Shown here: positions 1 to 11,604 of the stretch, piece by piece
How the letters are laid out: the number at the start of each line of letters is the position of its first letter
Position numbering within the stretch: the first letter of the stretch is position 1
Origin: Xestospongia muta
Lineage: Eukaryota > Porifera > Demospongiae > Haplosclerida > Petrosiidae
Assembly (NCBI GenBank): GCA_963693285.1
Contig: OY848917.1
Coordinates: forward strand, 16,973,245 to 17,037,244
Direction of reading: 5' to 3'
DNA length: 64,000 bases
The notes under the pieces: model-generated
Told to the model about the DNA's origin: nothing
The model's input: only the letters and a program-made list of their open reading frames with translations
The model's database searches: none
Program-made: the position numbers and the translations under genes

Positions 1-1169
1 TGAGGTCGGTCTAAGAGTGTACTTCAGCTCCTAATACCATTGTGCTAACAATGTTCAACAATAATTATTTCTATTATATAGTCTTATTGTCTGGAACATA
101 AAACATGATAGATAGTCCTACAATTGTGTTTTTAGAAATATTGTATAATAAATTAAAACTATATACTTTAACTAACAATACATATGGTGATACATATGCT
201 TTAACAATAGTCATAACTGATTAGAGATTAAAGCCTCTTCTAGGCTATTACTAAATTTGTTCCTCTCCATTCAAAGCTCACTGCTATCTCTTTCATTTTT
301 CAATACACTAATATTTTATTATCATAAAAGCATTCACAAAATAATCATAAGAGGTTTCTTTATAATTATAGTCTTATTAAACTTACCAAGGTCTTCAGCA
401 GAATCCATTTCAATTTGTTGATGATATGTTGATGATCTTGGTAAAAGGCCTTCAAACTTGGAGATAATCTGTGAAAGTAAACATTGTAACAGTATATCCA
501 TTGTAACTGTCTTATTCTATTATAACTGATAAGTTGGTAAGTACATAATTTCCATAAACATATTAACACACTTAATAAAACATCTACAAGTACATCACAT
601 ATCATACAATTACCTCTCTAGGATCTGTATTTCCTTCTAACAGTAGAGTTTCAGCTTTTGAAAATTGTCCTTGACTAAAGTATAGGAATGCAGCCTGTTG
701 TTTTACACTCCCAATATACTAAAATATAACAAGAGAAACAAAGTTAATTACAACTTTAATCAATCCATTGATTGTTAATGTATACTTTGACCTTTACAAT
801 TGTATATGAATCTTCTTCTCTCATATGATATCAAATAATCTATTAATAATTTCTGTTCAGTAGTATAATTACTATTTAGTTATTCATAAGCAAAGTATTA
901 TCAAAAGAGGATGTATAAACTCATATATTATAAACCCATCAAAGTCAATTACAAGGTCAAGGAGTTTATATAATGTATTTATATACCATTGTGTCTTATA
1001 TTGTATAGTTTGTACATTTGATGTGTACCTCATCAGCTTTATCAGGATTTTTACTTTCCTCAACAGCTGCAATAGTTTCAGCTAACAAGATGGCTTCTTC
1101 AACTTGTTGCTGCTCAAACAAACGAGTTACCTATAAGAGAAATACATCTATCAGTTATCACACTAGGAA

Positions 1170-1583
1170 TACCGTATATTGGGAAACTTTCACGTCGGGT
1201 TGTTTTTGCGAATTGGTGAAATTGTGGTTTTTTGCAAATATAAATTTTGAGAATTATACCATTTTCCCACCCACTTGCAATTATTACTGTTTGACCACAC
1301 CCTAAACACGTTTTCTCACACCTGGACTGACAATGGAAGAGACATTCGAAATGGACTCTTGTATCAGAGGATACCATGTTTATAAAGAGGTATGGACGTC
1401 CAATGGAGAAGAAATCATTTTTTACTAACTATTTGCCAAACGGTCACCCATAATCAAATTTTCTGCTTAACCATTTGCCACGCCCATAATTGTAAGAAAT
1501 TGGCGAGGGATATTTTTACAAAGGAGATAAATTTGTGAAATTTGCAAAAATTTTGCAACATGAATGTTTCCCAATATACGGTA
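1170..1583. mobile_element. 414-bp MITE with TA target site, in intron 12 of the duplicate
   Basis: Perfect 18-bp terminal inverted repeats TACCGTATATTGGGAAAC and GTTTCCCAATATACGGTA. The outer TA on each side suggests a Tc1/mariner-type target duplication. The same element sits at the same place in the other TGFBRAP1 copy (54964-55377), so insertion came before the duplication. Internally, plus-strand bases from about 1333 read MEETFEMDSCIRGYHVYKE, a motif I associate with HIRAN-like proteins of invertebrate elements; this looks like captured or residual coding sequence. Confidence 0.8.
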
Positions 1584-2495
1584 ATGCCCATTAATTGAGA
1601 GATCTAGTTGAATCACTCATACATATTGTATCTATAAGTCTCCAATTGCTTAGTACATGTGACAATAAATACTTCAACCAGTACTGGTCTCTATACTTAT
1701 TTGTCTTGTATTAAACTGACCTGTTCTTTTAATGGTACTAGTGCTAGAAGATATACTGATGTATTCACTGCAGCATATACTTTACTATGAAACTGACCCA
1801 AACACTTGCCACTCTAAAGAAAAGAATATTTAGTGAAACCAATAAAAATATTTTCTATAAAAAAAGATCAACAATGAATGAAACTAATTTTTCTGTTCAT
1901 ATCCATTTCTTTTCTGTTAATGTTAAATATTCAAATAAATAGCTTCATAAGAATAAAACATTGCTGAAATCACTACTAGTTTGTGTTTGAAAAACAAAAC
2001 CTACAAATACTATACTATACTTTGTAGTTGAGTGTGTTATTTCTATAAATACTTATTGAGTTATCATGAACAATAAATCAGAGGCAGTGGAGGCAAAAAG
2101 AAAAACAAATCTAGCATTTGACTAATTGTGTCTGTGATACTTAGAAACCTTATCTTAACCTATAACTATTTACCATAGATAGAAATAATGCAAAGAATTG
2201 AAGAAAAGTTTTGAGTAAAATATTCATTACTTTCTACCAATACATTTCAATGGACAATCCAGGCCATTCCTACATAGACCTACTACTACATATTAGATAC
2301 TAACATATCATACATACACATATTATACTAATATGTCTGTACCGAGAAAGTGATGTCTTGTTTACATTGTTGATCCATTAAACTAAACACATGAAGTGAA
2401 TTAGTGTCCTTTGACCACGTCACAACATAGGGAAATTGATAACCAGCTGCATGTGGTCGTCTCTGACGCCACTCTATAGGTGGACGCTACATGGA

Positions 2496-2745
2496 AATAT
2501 AACAGTATAACTCTAATATATAATATTGTATATAACAGTATATAACTCTAATATATAATATTGTATATAACAGCATATAACTCTAATATATAATATTGTA
2601 TATAACAGTATATAACTCTAATATATAATATTGTATATTACAGCATATAACTCTAATATATAATATTGTATATAACAGTATATAACTCTAATATATAATA
2701 TTGTATATAACAGTATATAACTCTAATATATATAATATTGTATAT
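2496..2745. repeat. About 36-bp AT-rich tandem repeat
   Basis: About seven units of the type cagtatataactctaatat followed by ataatattgtatataa, in intron 10 of the duplicate TGFBRAP1. The orthologous array in the other copy (56292-56645) has about ten units. Confidence 0.9.
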
Positions 2746-4730
2746 ATACTTAACATCAAATGATACAGTCATATATTAATGTAAACTTTGACCTTTGTTT
2801 TTTTGTCATAAGTTTGAATTTCTAATTATAAGGTACCAAATCACTTCAATAATACTTCAAATTAATGTAGACTAAGTCTGTTATCAATATATTTGATAAT
2901 TCCATAGTTAGCTGTATTACTCATAAACAAAGTATTGTCATAAAGGTACATATAAATAATGTATATATTAAAAATATGATGAAGCCATTAAAGTGATATA
3001 CAAGGTCAAAGTGAACACATAACTAGACATTATTAACTCTACTATAATCTTACATTTGATGTTCCTTCACTAGAAACAATGACACCAATATCTCCAGTAT
3101 TGATAAGAAACTCATCCTAAATGAGATAGACAATAATAACAATACATTGTATACAACAATACAAATAAGATGATTTAAAAATTATTTGTTATATTTTGTG
3201 GTTTCATTACAAACAAGTACATATACATTGAGATACATACACAATATATTTCATTATTACCTTAGCTGTTCTCTTAACCAGTGGACTTATTCCTATCTCA
3301 TATGGAGGTAACTCTATCATCTACATTATAAAATATTATAATTCATATACTAGTTAATATACCTAAGTATCAGTTATATGGATTGTTAAATGTTATAAAT
3401 TAATTGTAAAGACTTACATTTCCACTGTCTGCTAAGTTGATAAGCAAATAACGACCAGCATCAAAATGTTGACTAGATATAGCAACACACACACTATTAC
3501 CATCTCTTGCCTATAAAATATATTATTAATATTATAATATATGTACAATGTACAATATAACATGTACAATATAATGTGTGTATTGTAGTATACTGTATGG
3601 TTAGTAAATTTGTATGTAACAATTAAAAGTAAAGAATGAAATATAACCACATTCTTTAAATTCACTGCTCAACTCCGTATATATAAAACCACACCCACAA
3701 TAATTGATATTATTATGTTTCAAAATTGGCCTACCCACCTATAAAATCCACAAACGTTTATATCAATAAAAATTACCAAGCATAAAGTTATTATAGTACA
3801 TGTTGTAATTGTTGTTACCATAGCTACTGGTTGATCAGGTAAGGGTATATCACGACCAGCTACAAATCTATCTCCATTGTTATATGTATACATCAGTAAA
3901 CTCTTTCTTCTTTGTTGTGCTACAATGATCTATAGAGTAAAGGACAACTTATATTATTATATAAGTATAGTTATTGTTAATATTTTAAAGTTAGTAATCT
4001 AAGAGACTATGATCTCTCATAAGAAAATCACACTTGTAGAGTGGAAAAATTATGATGAGCACTTGTGGCTATACTGTTGTTATACAATCATTTAGCTAAG
4101 GATGTTTGCTAAATTCAATAAACATTTTCTGTTCAACAAATGTGGTTTTCTCAAGTAGGTCATTGTTCTTTAACTAAACACTCAACCATTGGTATATAAA
4201 TTACATAGCTATATTGACCTTAGTGTAACACCTCATCAGATCATGTACCAATATACAATAAATGATGTAATACATAAGGTTGTAGACATACCTCACATGA
4301 TGATGAGTGTGGTGATCTCCCTTCATCAATACAATAACATACAACCTATTGTTATATCAGATAAAATAACAAGTACATAAAAATATAATAGATTAACTTA
4401 CTTTTGTTATACGATCACGAGTATCAATAATCTAATAAGAGGAGAACAAAGGGTTAAAAATACAGTTGTACCATCATATGATCAATTTTTTCTTTTAAAT
4501 TCATTAAATATTAATTGAACAACATAACATATATAAATATATTAATGACACACACTCATATTTACCTCTAATCGTTCCATGTCCAGTACATAAATAGTCC
4601 CTATATATAAAAATAATAGACATTAATATAACTGATTGATAATTATAATAATTAAAGAGAGAGAGGTGTGGCTAATAAACAAGTATTGTTTTCTAAATAT
4701 AAAATATTTGAATACTGTTATTGATATCTA

Positions 4731-5048
4731 GATCTAATGTGTATTACTGAACTTATAGGTACAGTTCAGTGTGTTCAATGACAGATCTGATGTGTATTAC
4801 TGAACTTATAGGTACAGTTCAGTGTGTTCAATGACAGATCTAATGTGTATTACTGAACTTATAGGTACAGTTCAATGTGTGTTCAATGACAGATCTAATG
4901 TGTATTACTGAACTTATAGGTACAGTTCAGTGTGTTCAATGACAGATCTAATGTGTATTACTGAACTTATAGGTACAGTTCAGTGTGTTCAATGACAGAT
5001 CTAATGTGTATTATTGAACTTATAGGTACAGTTCAGTGTGTTCAATGA
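4731..5048. repeat. 53-bp tandem repeat, six units
   Basis: Units start at 4731, 4784, 4837, 4892, 4945 and 4998 with gatctaatgtgtattactga and contain the small palindrome gaacttataggtacagttc. It lies in intron 4. The other copy has five units (58667-58925). Confidence 0.92.
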
Positions 5049-5989
5049 ATATACTAACACTTCATTAAAAAAATAAATACATTATAACAAACAAAACAAA
5101 TAAAACCTACCATCTAATTGTGCCAATAGTCTGTTCATACTAGGTATCAATGTTAGTTGTTGTAATGTCTTGCACTGTAATAAAGTTATATAATATATCA
5201 TAGTATAATCCATTAATAAACAGTATAAATAGTAGATACTCTGATAAGACAAGGAAAGAAATTATGCTTCCATTAACTGCCATATATTTAGCTTATAGAG
5301 ATACAATATCTCTATTTTCTGTCTAGTAGACAATGTTCTATATCCTAATAATATTATATTAATGATAATTAACATCTAGCAAAGAAGGATGGGTGTGTTC
5401 AATTTATTACATGTGAGCTCACAAAGATGACAATTAATACTTTATTAATTTGAATGCACTCTTGCTCTTACTTCAACTAAAGTAGGATGTACTCACTATA
5501 GCAAGTTATAAATATAAATAAACTTTGATAGTAAAGTACACACCTAATATATACACTACTTTATATACAGTGTCTGTTATTTAGAGGTTCCACAATACAC
5601 ACACATATATTGTACATAAATACCACATACTGGTATAAGTAGTAGACAATAGCTATACTTACCCGATCTGCATCTAGCTGTTTACGTACTCTTAATTTAG
5701 ACTGATAAATTGTCTTGCCAAGGGGAGACTTACCATCTACCAAACTATAATACAAGATGGATCTATAAAGAAGAAAACAAAAATATAAGAAAAATAAACT
5801 ATATTATCTCACTATAACGATAGTTACCATCAATACAAGACTAATATAAAACTAACAATGTTGTATTAATAATGATCAAATAACTCACGCATCACTAGTT
5901 CCAATATAGAGCTTTCTCCCATGCACAAAGACACTCAACCTAAGAAAGGATTATAAAATTGAGATAAACTTTAAGGAATTCTTATAATC

Positions 5990-6893
5990 ATACTATGTTT
6001 GAGTTGAGAAGGATCCCTTATTAAAAAAAGGTGTTTTATGCATGGAATGTATGGTGAGGTATTTCCTCTCCTATTATAGTACTAAAGTGCATTTTAATTG
6101 TATTCATTATTTGTTCACGTGAATGTCATGCGAGCACACCACGTTTTTTCACGTTTTCTCTCGTGTTAGTGAAGATGCTAACAGGAAAAAGACTGAAGTC
6201 TCAAACAAAGGAGGTTGTTCCGAGGAACTCAACAGGTATAAACGGACTCAAAGGCCTCTTAAACAAACAGCTGATTCCACAGGAGTTTCACGTACTAGCA
6301 TCAAGAGGCTATGGAAAGAGAAAGTTGACACTGGTAGAGCTGCTTTTTCAACTCCAACAAAGAGGTACAGAGTCTCTAGACTCCTGTTAGTTGATGATTT
6401 AGATTGTGAAGCCATCAGACAGAAAATATACCACCTCTATCAAGCCAAAGAACATGTGACACTTACCAAGTTGCTTCTTGAGTTAAAAAGGGATAACATA
6501 TTTCGCGGTCAGAGGTCAATCCTCTGCATCTTGTTAAGAGAAATGGGTTTCAAGTGAGTCATCATTACTTTTGTTATGATACCTATTAATATTGTACTTT
6601 ATAGACATAAAAGAATGGATGACAGATGCCACTACCACATACAACCACATACAAAATTGCTATTTATTAAAATCCTCGAAGGTGTTGAATTTGAAGTATA
6701 ATGAAGGTATGCCATTGAAAATGTATGGAGTTTTTTAGTTTGCTACTTTCTCATAGCACTATAGAGCCAAATTTTATATATAAAATGTGGGTTTGCAAGC
6801 TGAATTGATTGGTGCAAGTTCTATGCAGATAGCATGTAAAACGGCAAAGTTATTTATATGTCTGGGTGGCCCTTTTCAACTCAAACATACTAT
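5990..6893. mobile_element. About 0.9-kb element with short inverted ends and a transposase N-terminus remnant
   Basis: The bases around 5988-6012 (tatgtttgagttgagaagga) recur in inverted form around 6866-6890 (aaaagggcc side), giving imperfect inverted ends of about 23 bp. The sequence between is absent from intron 1 of the other TGFBRAP1 copy, so it is an insertion younger than the duplication. It carries the HTH reading frame listed next. The exact ends and target duplication are not clear. Confidence 0.5.
6123..6701 (+). pseudogene. Transposase N-terminal HTH fragment (DDE-type), truncated
   Basis: Exon 6123-6553 is open and encodes about 143 residues. A helix-turn-helix-like stretch (QTADSTGVSRTSIKRLWKE) is followed by a second region ending in GQRSILCILLREMGFK, the pattern seen just before the catalytic domain in Tc1/mariner- or IS630-like DDE transposases. 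A plausible intron (gtgagt at 6554, acceptor before 6605) adds KHKRMDDR, which continues that pattern, then decays and stops at 6699-6701. No DDE catalytic domain follows. It could be a non-autonomous relic or a gene fragment carried by the element. The strand is opposite to the host gene. Confidence 0.55.
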
Positions 6894-7143
6894 AGTGTTA
6901 AAGGGGGGGGGACATGCCAAAATTCAAAAATATTTTTTTTGCATAAATGTTATCTTTGACATATGCAATTCACCCAAAAAATATTTAAATAATTTTTAAA
7001 AATTGTTATCAATGTTAAAAGCAAGCTTCTTTTCGAAGCCCTTTTAAGGTTTCTTTTGAGATTACAATGTTCTTCCTAGTAGGGTGGGGCTCCCTTGTGA
7101 CGTCACAGGGGGAACGAATGCTAGCATTGCTAGGTGCAAAGTA

Positions 7144-7930
7144 ATGGCTGAAGACTTTCAAAGCGATATATCTAGTCGGTATTCCAGCATATTAAGCCTC
7201 TCCTACTCTTCTTCTTTCTTCGATATGATCGAAAGCAGTGACCCTGCTTCGTGTGTGGAATCTGACCTCGAGTAAGGCTCTGAGAACATAGTTGTTCTAT
7301 ATCAGTATGAACCAGAGGAAAATGGCTCTGAGTCAGAATCATCAGATGAGTCTCAGAACGATGAGAGGTCACTAAATACTGAATGGTTAGTCTCTTGTGT
7401 CTGTTAGTCAGCTATAATAACGAATAAGAAGGCTACATGAGTTGTCTGAGCTAACTTCAAAATATTGTGTTATGTTATAGATACTATTATATTTACCTGT
7501 GTAACTGTGGACATTGTATAGTCATGCCTACTGTAGCTGAGTGAATAAGGTGTTGTGAGATAGACATTACAATTCAGAAAATGGTGCAGATTCAAGCACA
7601 GATATCCTGTATCATTGAACATGAAGGATTTGAACCTGTTTGCCTAAATGTTTGGATATTACAAGCAAGATATTTCATTTATAGGCAACATTATGGTACG
7701 CATGATATTCAGGACCAACCAGGATATGAGTAAGTACAAGGTTTTATTGAACTCACTTACAGTAAGCCATTACATACAGGCAATACAAATTTATCTCTTA
7801 TCGACAGTTTACTAGTTGGTGTTGAGATTGGGTTGGAAGAAAAATACATATTGTATTACCTAGCTGTGTTGACAACAAAATTTGGACAAAGTTTCCATCT
7901 GCTCATTTTGTTGGGTTCAAGTATCACTAA
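7144..7930 (+). pseudogene. P2X7 receptor C-terminal-like (P2RX7_C) domain gene, broken
   Basis: The first part (from 7144) begins MAEDFQSDISSRY and runs to an acidic stretch YEPEENGSESESSDE. After an intron, 7497 on reads LCNCGHCIVMPTVAE, then CCEIDIT, then EHEGFEPVCLNVWILQARY and YRQHYG; after a second intron (acceptor near 7780) it reads YKFISYRQFTSWC, then GRKIHIVLPSCV, ending at 7930. This order of Cys-rich block, HEGFEPVCLN-like block and final YRQF/WCW/LPSCV block is the P2X7 cytoplasmic ballast fold found in many invertebrate stand-alone proteins. Three nonsense codons break it: TAA after DLE near 7274, TGA at 7542-7544 where the family has Cys, and TGA where it has the second Trp of WCW. 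The inverted copy on the right arm lacks the first of these stops. Confidence 0.8.
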
Positions 7931-8095
7931 CTCAATGAGACTAACATATAGTTAATGAGTTAAGAGTCAACAGTAATGATATTAATTATTTCCATAACAA
8001 ACAAATAATAACATTATTGAACTAATATTGAACTAATGTTGGAGAAGGCTGAAACGACTTCTGTGGCTCTTGATACCAGAAGCTGACACAAGAGA

Positions 8096-8341
8096 CTAAT
8101 TATTCAGTTTTAGTAACCTCCCATCATTCTGAGACTCATCTGAAGATTCAGACTCAGAGCCATTTTCCTCTGGTTCATACCAACATAGAACAACTATGTT
8201 CTCAGAGCCTTCCTCGAGGTCAGATTCCACACACGAAGCAGGGTCACTGCTTTCGATCATATCGAAGGAAGAAGAAGAGTAGGAGAGGCTTAATATGCTG
8301 GAATACCGACTAGATATATCGCTTTGAAAGTCTTCAGCCAT
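8096..8341 (-). pseudogene. Inverted partial copy of the P2X7-C-like gene, first exon
   Basis: Reads from ATG at 8341 as MAEDFQSDISSRY through SDLEEGSENIVV and YEPEENGSESESSDE, matching the left-arm copy but without its TAA (GAG here). It ends in a local stop at 8096 because the rest of the gene is not duplicated in the right arm. It is probably a by-product of the long inverted arms, not an independent gene. Confidence 0.75.
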
Positions 8342-9224
8342 TACTTTGCACCTAGCAATGCTAGCATTCGTTCCCCCTGTGACGTCACAAGGGAGCCCCA
8401 CCCTACTAGGAAGAACATTGTAATCTCAAAAGAAACCTTAAAAGAGCTTCGAAAAGAAGCTTGCTTTTAACAGTGATAACAATTTTTAAAAATTATTTAA
8501 ATATTTTTTGGGTGAATTACATATGTCAAAGATAATATTTATGCAAAAAAAATATTTTTGAATTTTGGCATGTCCCCCCCCCTTTAAGTAATATTGTATC
8601 AAGGGGTACAACAGGAGGAAGAATGGTATATAAAATTTCTCTACAATTTACTGACCTCTATCACATCTACATATAAATAAGCTTTAATAGTGATCTCTAA
8701 GTCCAGTATGTGGACATAAACAATGATTTCAGACAAATATTTATGATTTTAATTCTGAGTATACATGATTTAAACATTATGTCAGACCTTACACTTTGTA
8801 CCCAAACAGAACAGGGACATTCCAGTTGGGTACAAGACAAATGTCAGAGATCTACCAGGAGGTGTGGTCTAGAGTGTGATTTAGAAATTCCCTACTCATT
8901 ACATATTTCAGATTGAAGCAATCACCCTCAATTACATATACCTTTAATTATTATCACCTCAATATGTGTATACCAACCATCTTTGTACACAACTATGTTT
9001 GGTTGGTTAGCTAAGATTTGTCTGTTTATAACATGTAATGAATACAAGCTCTATAACATACCTGTTTGTCTGGTGGTAGTTGCTCTATGACAGACACCAA
9101 ATCGAAGGCAGAGACAAGGTAACCATGTCTTGAAGACACGAGGATAAGCAAAGTGGGAGGGCTCACACCCCATCTATTTGTTTCCCTCTATGGGCAGGAC
9201 CCTAAATAAATACATTTTTGGTAA

Positions 9225-10365
9225 TGCTCTTTAACTAAAAAACCTTTAGCCTGTCTCTTCATCTATTGTTGTTTATCTTGTGAAAACTAACTAAACTGTT
9301 ATTAAAGATGTAATGTAACATAATAAATACTAGGTAAGTTGTGAAACCACATGTGCATATATATCCAATGATGTAATTGTAATCAAGCATTCTGATTGGT
9401 CAACATGGTACAAGTCAGTTATACACCCTGGTCTCTCTAGCTACATGTTGATATACCTATAGCATATACATATATGTCATGTAAGTACCTTGACCTCAGT
9501 ATATAACCTATACATGATTATATCTACATGATATTATGATATATCCAATATGACTGTACACTTTGATCATCATTATCACTTTCCTACCAGACATAGAAAT
9601 ACACGTATAGTAATTACTTTATCTCACCTTCATTGAAATTTATATTTCTCTCGTTTATGTACATTATATCTGTATTCCAGCATGAATACAGAGGAAGTAG
9701 TTTGATATGTAACATATGTCTGTCAATAGTACCAAGTGATATATAAGTAGTTTTTGACACACTAAATGAATAAAACAAGTTATAGCAGGAAAATTTGTTA
9801 CATTACAAGACAAGTTATAAAGTACATACTGACATTGTTGAATAATTAATTAGGTAAGATGGATAGAGGTCAATGCAATTCTGTGATACATATTTGATCA
9901 GTTTTAATACCTTACCTGATAGTTGTGGTTAACTAACAGACCAATCTAAAGACCTGCTAATAAACTCTCTTTTAACTACTGTAACTTCTTTGTATATTTT
10001 TGGAGAATAACTAAAAACACCAGAACCTTGTATTCTGTTCTATCATTTATATCTAAAAAATTTATCTGCATGCCTTGGTGGAAAAAATGTTTTTACAATT
10101 CCTCACAGGTGTGTTTATCTAAATAAGAATAATTATAGTAACAGTTATGTTTATAATCATGTGCAATTGGCATATCTTCAAGTTTAATTTTCAGTTGAAG
10201 TGCAACAAGAACATTCAGTATATACCTTTATCATGTTAGTTAAAAGCTGATAGCAACTTTTACAATATTTGGAAAAAGTTGGCACCATTTAAGGAAACCA
10301 TTTAAGGAAACACATGTATGAAAATAGTCTTCAGTTGGTACACAGATTTGAAAATATTGACATTC
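9225..10365. other. No gene recognised
   Basis: AT-rich sequence beyond the end of the segmental duplication. No exon-like open stretch with splice sites, no RNA gene and no repeat of note was seen. Confidence 0.6.
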
Positions 10366-10367
10366 AA

Positions 10368-10660
10368 CATCATCAAATACCATCATACAGGGAGTCACTC
10401 TATTTCACTTCATCAAATACCATCATACAGGGAGTCACTCTATTTCACATCATCAAATACCATCATACAGGGAGTCACTCTATTTCACATCATCAAATAC
10501 CATCATAAAGGGAGACACTCTATTTCACATCATCAAATACCATCATACAGGGAGTCACTCTATTTCACATCATCAAATACCATCATACAGGGAGTCACTC
10601 TATTTCACATCATCAAATACCATCATACAGGGAGTCACTCTATTTCACATCATCAAATAC
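10368..10660. repeat. 40-bp tandem repeat, about seven units
   Basis: Units of catcaaataccatcatacag followed by ggagtcactctatttcacat, almost identical. The period is not a multiple of three; open frames through it are a by-product of the repeat. Confidence 0.95.
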
Positions 10661-10939
10661 TTGAAAATCCAAGTTAAAAAACGTTGATAGCATGAGCTTG
10701 AATTCTGTTTCTGAATCAAATTTAAATGACAACTTATCTGCCAGTGACTCCACACTACTCTCAAAGTCATTTAACCCACTTTGATATAGCTATTTGCAAT
10801 GTCAATAGGAAGGAAGGCTTTGCAACCAAACATGAGTTAAAATAGAGTAAAGGCAGTGGACTCATAAACTAAAGTATTGTATGGATATGTACATGTGTCA
10901 AGAAAGTCATCTCACATATACTTCATGTCAAAGTTAAAT

Positions 10940-11600
10940 CTAATTATAACTTTCATCAAATTCTAATGAAAATTCTAATGAAACCTTAAAAGGGCCTTGA
11001 CAACACCTGGTACAAAGTAGTCTATTAGGATTAATATATATTGATTTACTTGCCTTTAGAGTTGGTCTTATTGGGTCAATGAAATCAATACCAACATGAT
11101 ACCAGAGTGTTTTCACAGGCAGAGGATGTAACTCTTGTGTTTGAGTCATCATTTTATGATTTAGTCATTAAATATCACATGATATATCTAGAAACAAAAT
11201 GAAAAGTCCTTAAATGATTAGAGGGTCTTTGATGATGTCTATATTAATATTTGTCACAAGACTATTTACATAGCTAGTTTATAGTTATATAATATTATCA
11301 TTTTATTTACATCTTTAACTGTTCCAAGTCCACATAAAGTGCTATAATTCTTTGAATACATTTTACTCACCAATACATGTATCCAGCAGTTGGATCATCA
11401 AGGTAGTATGCTTGAAGCATTTTCAGCTGCTCTTCTCTTGTTCTGAAAAATCAAAGCTCATCTATCTTTAAAATCAATAATGTAAATCAACAAAATAATT
11501 TACTTTCATCATTTACCTTTCCCTTTACATCACTTTATCATCATGAATTACAAACATGCCAGCTTTCTTTCTGATAGCTATCTTCCAAGTATCACTACAT
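10940..11600 (-). pseudogene. Decayed retroelement-type integrase (zinc-binding region and start of core)
   Basis: Read on the minus strand in order: near 11580 CSDTWKIAIRKKAGMF; from 11446 TREEQLKMLQAYYLDDPTAG; after a frame change GLGTVKDVNKM; then from 11152 ELHPLPVKTLWYHVGIDFID. This is the order seen in the H2C2 zinc-binding and N-terminal core part of Ty3/gypsy-like integrases and the KRAB-A-type integrase proteins common in sponge annotations. Stops and frameshifts separate the pieces, and the downstream core with catalytic acidic residues is not recognisable. An upstream open stretch (11623-11740) may belong to the same relic. Confidence 0.65.
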
Positions 11601-11604
11601 CCAC

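Larger units (their letters stand above)
6898..8587. mobile_element. TTAA-flanked 1.7-kb element with about 500-bp inverted arms
   Basis: TTAA at 6898-6901 and at 8584-8587 bound the element. Arms of about 505 bp (6902-7407 and 8075-8583) are near-identical inverted copies beginning with a G-run then ACATGCCAAAATTC. The TTAA boundary is typical of piggyBac-type insertions, but no piggyBac transposase is present. The unique middle (7408-8074) completes a P2X7-C-like gene whose first part lies in the left arm, and the right arm carries a second inverted copy of that first part. The intact target in the other copy, near 60042, lacks the element. Confidence 0.8.
387..9139 (-). pseudogene. TGFBRAP1: TGFBRAP1/Vps3-like duplicate, exons 1-15, disabled
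   Basis: Fifteen exons line up one-to-one with the intact gene at 49529-60569: 9062-9139, 5889-5939, 5663-5762, 5111-5174, 4566-4600, 4402-4431, 3819-3929, 3418-3510, 3261-3320, 3054-3116, 2343-2486, 1721-1813, 1029-1130, 614-718 and 387-468. Splice sites are kept. The start codon has become GTG (9137-9139) and the frame upstream reaches a stop without another ATG. Exon 2 is 51 instead of 53 nt: a 2-bp deletion changes the codons for LYIGTS into a frame that stops within exon 2. Later exons stay open with a few substitutions (R to C in exon 4, Q to E in exon 5). Exons 16-28, if present, would lie left of the window. The 5' part can no longer encode the CNH-domain start, so I call it a pseudogene; a null haplotype placed in tandem by the assembly is the alternative. 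Confidence 0.85.
1..9225. repeat. Segmental duplication, copy 1 of the TGFBRAP1 5' half
   Basis: This block matches 53782-60650 nearly base for base through exons and introns, apart from insertions and copy-number changes in tandem repeats. It begins at or before the window edge, inside intron 15 of TGFBRAP1, and ends just upstream of exon 1, in what is the shared promoter in the other copy. The neighbouring PDZ gene is not included. The first 386 bases are intron sequence only. Copy 1 carries about 2.6 kb of inserted elements (about 5990-8587) that copy 2 lacks. Confidence 0.95.

Noticed and set aside
8710..8916. Open frame in intron 1 that is also present at 60142-60348
   Set aside because: Conservation is explained by the segmental duplication; it lies antisense in an intron and has no recognisable domain.
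10318..10677. 119-codon open frame through a repeat
   Set aside because: It is produced by a 40-bp tandem repeat read through all three frames; no start context or homology.
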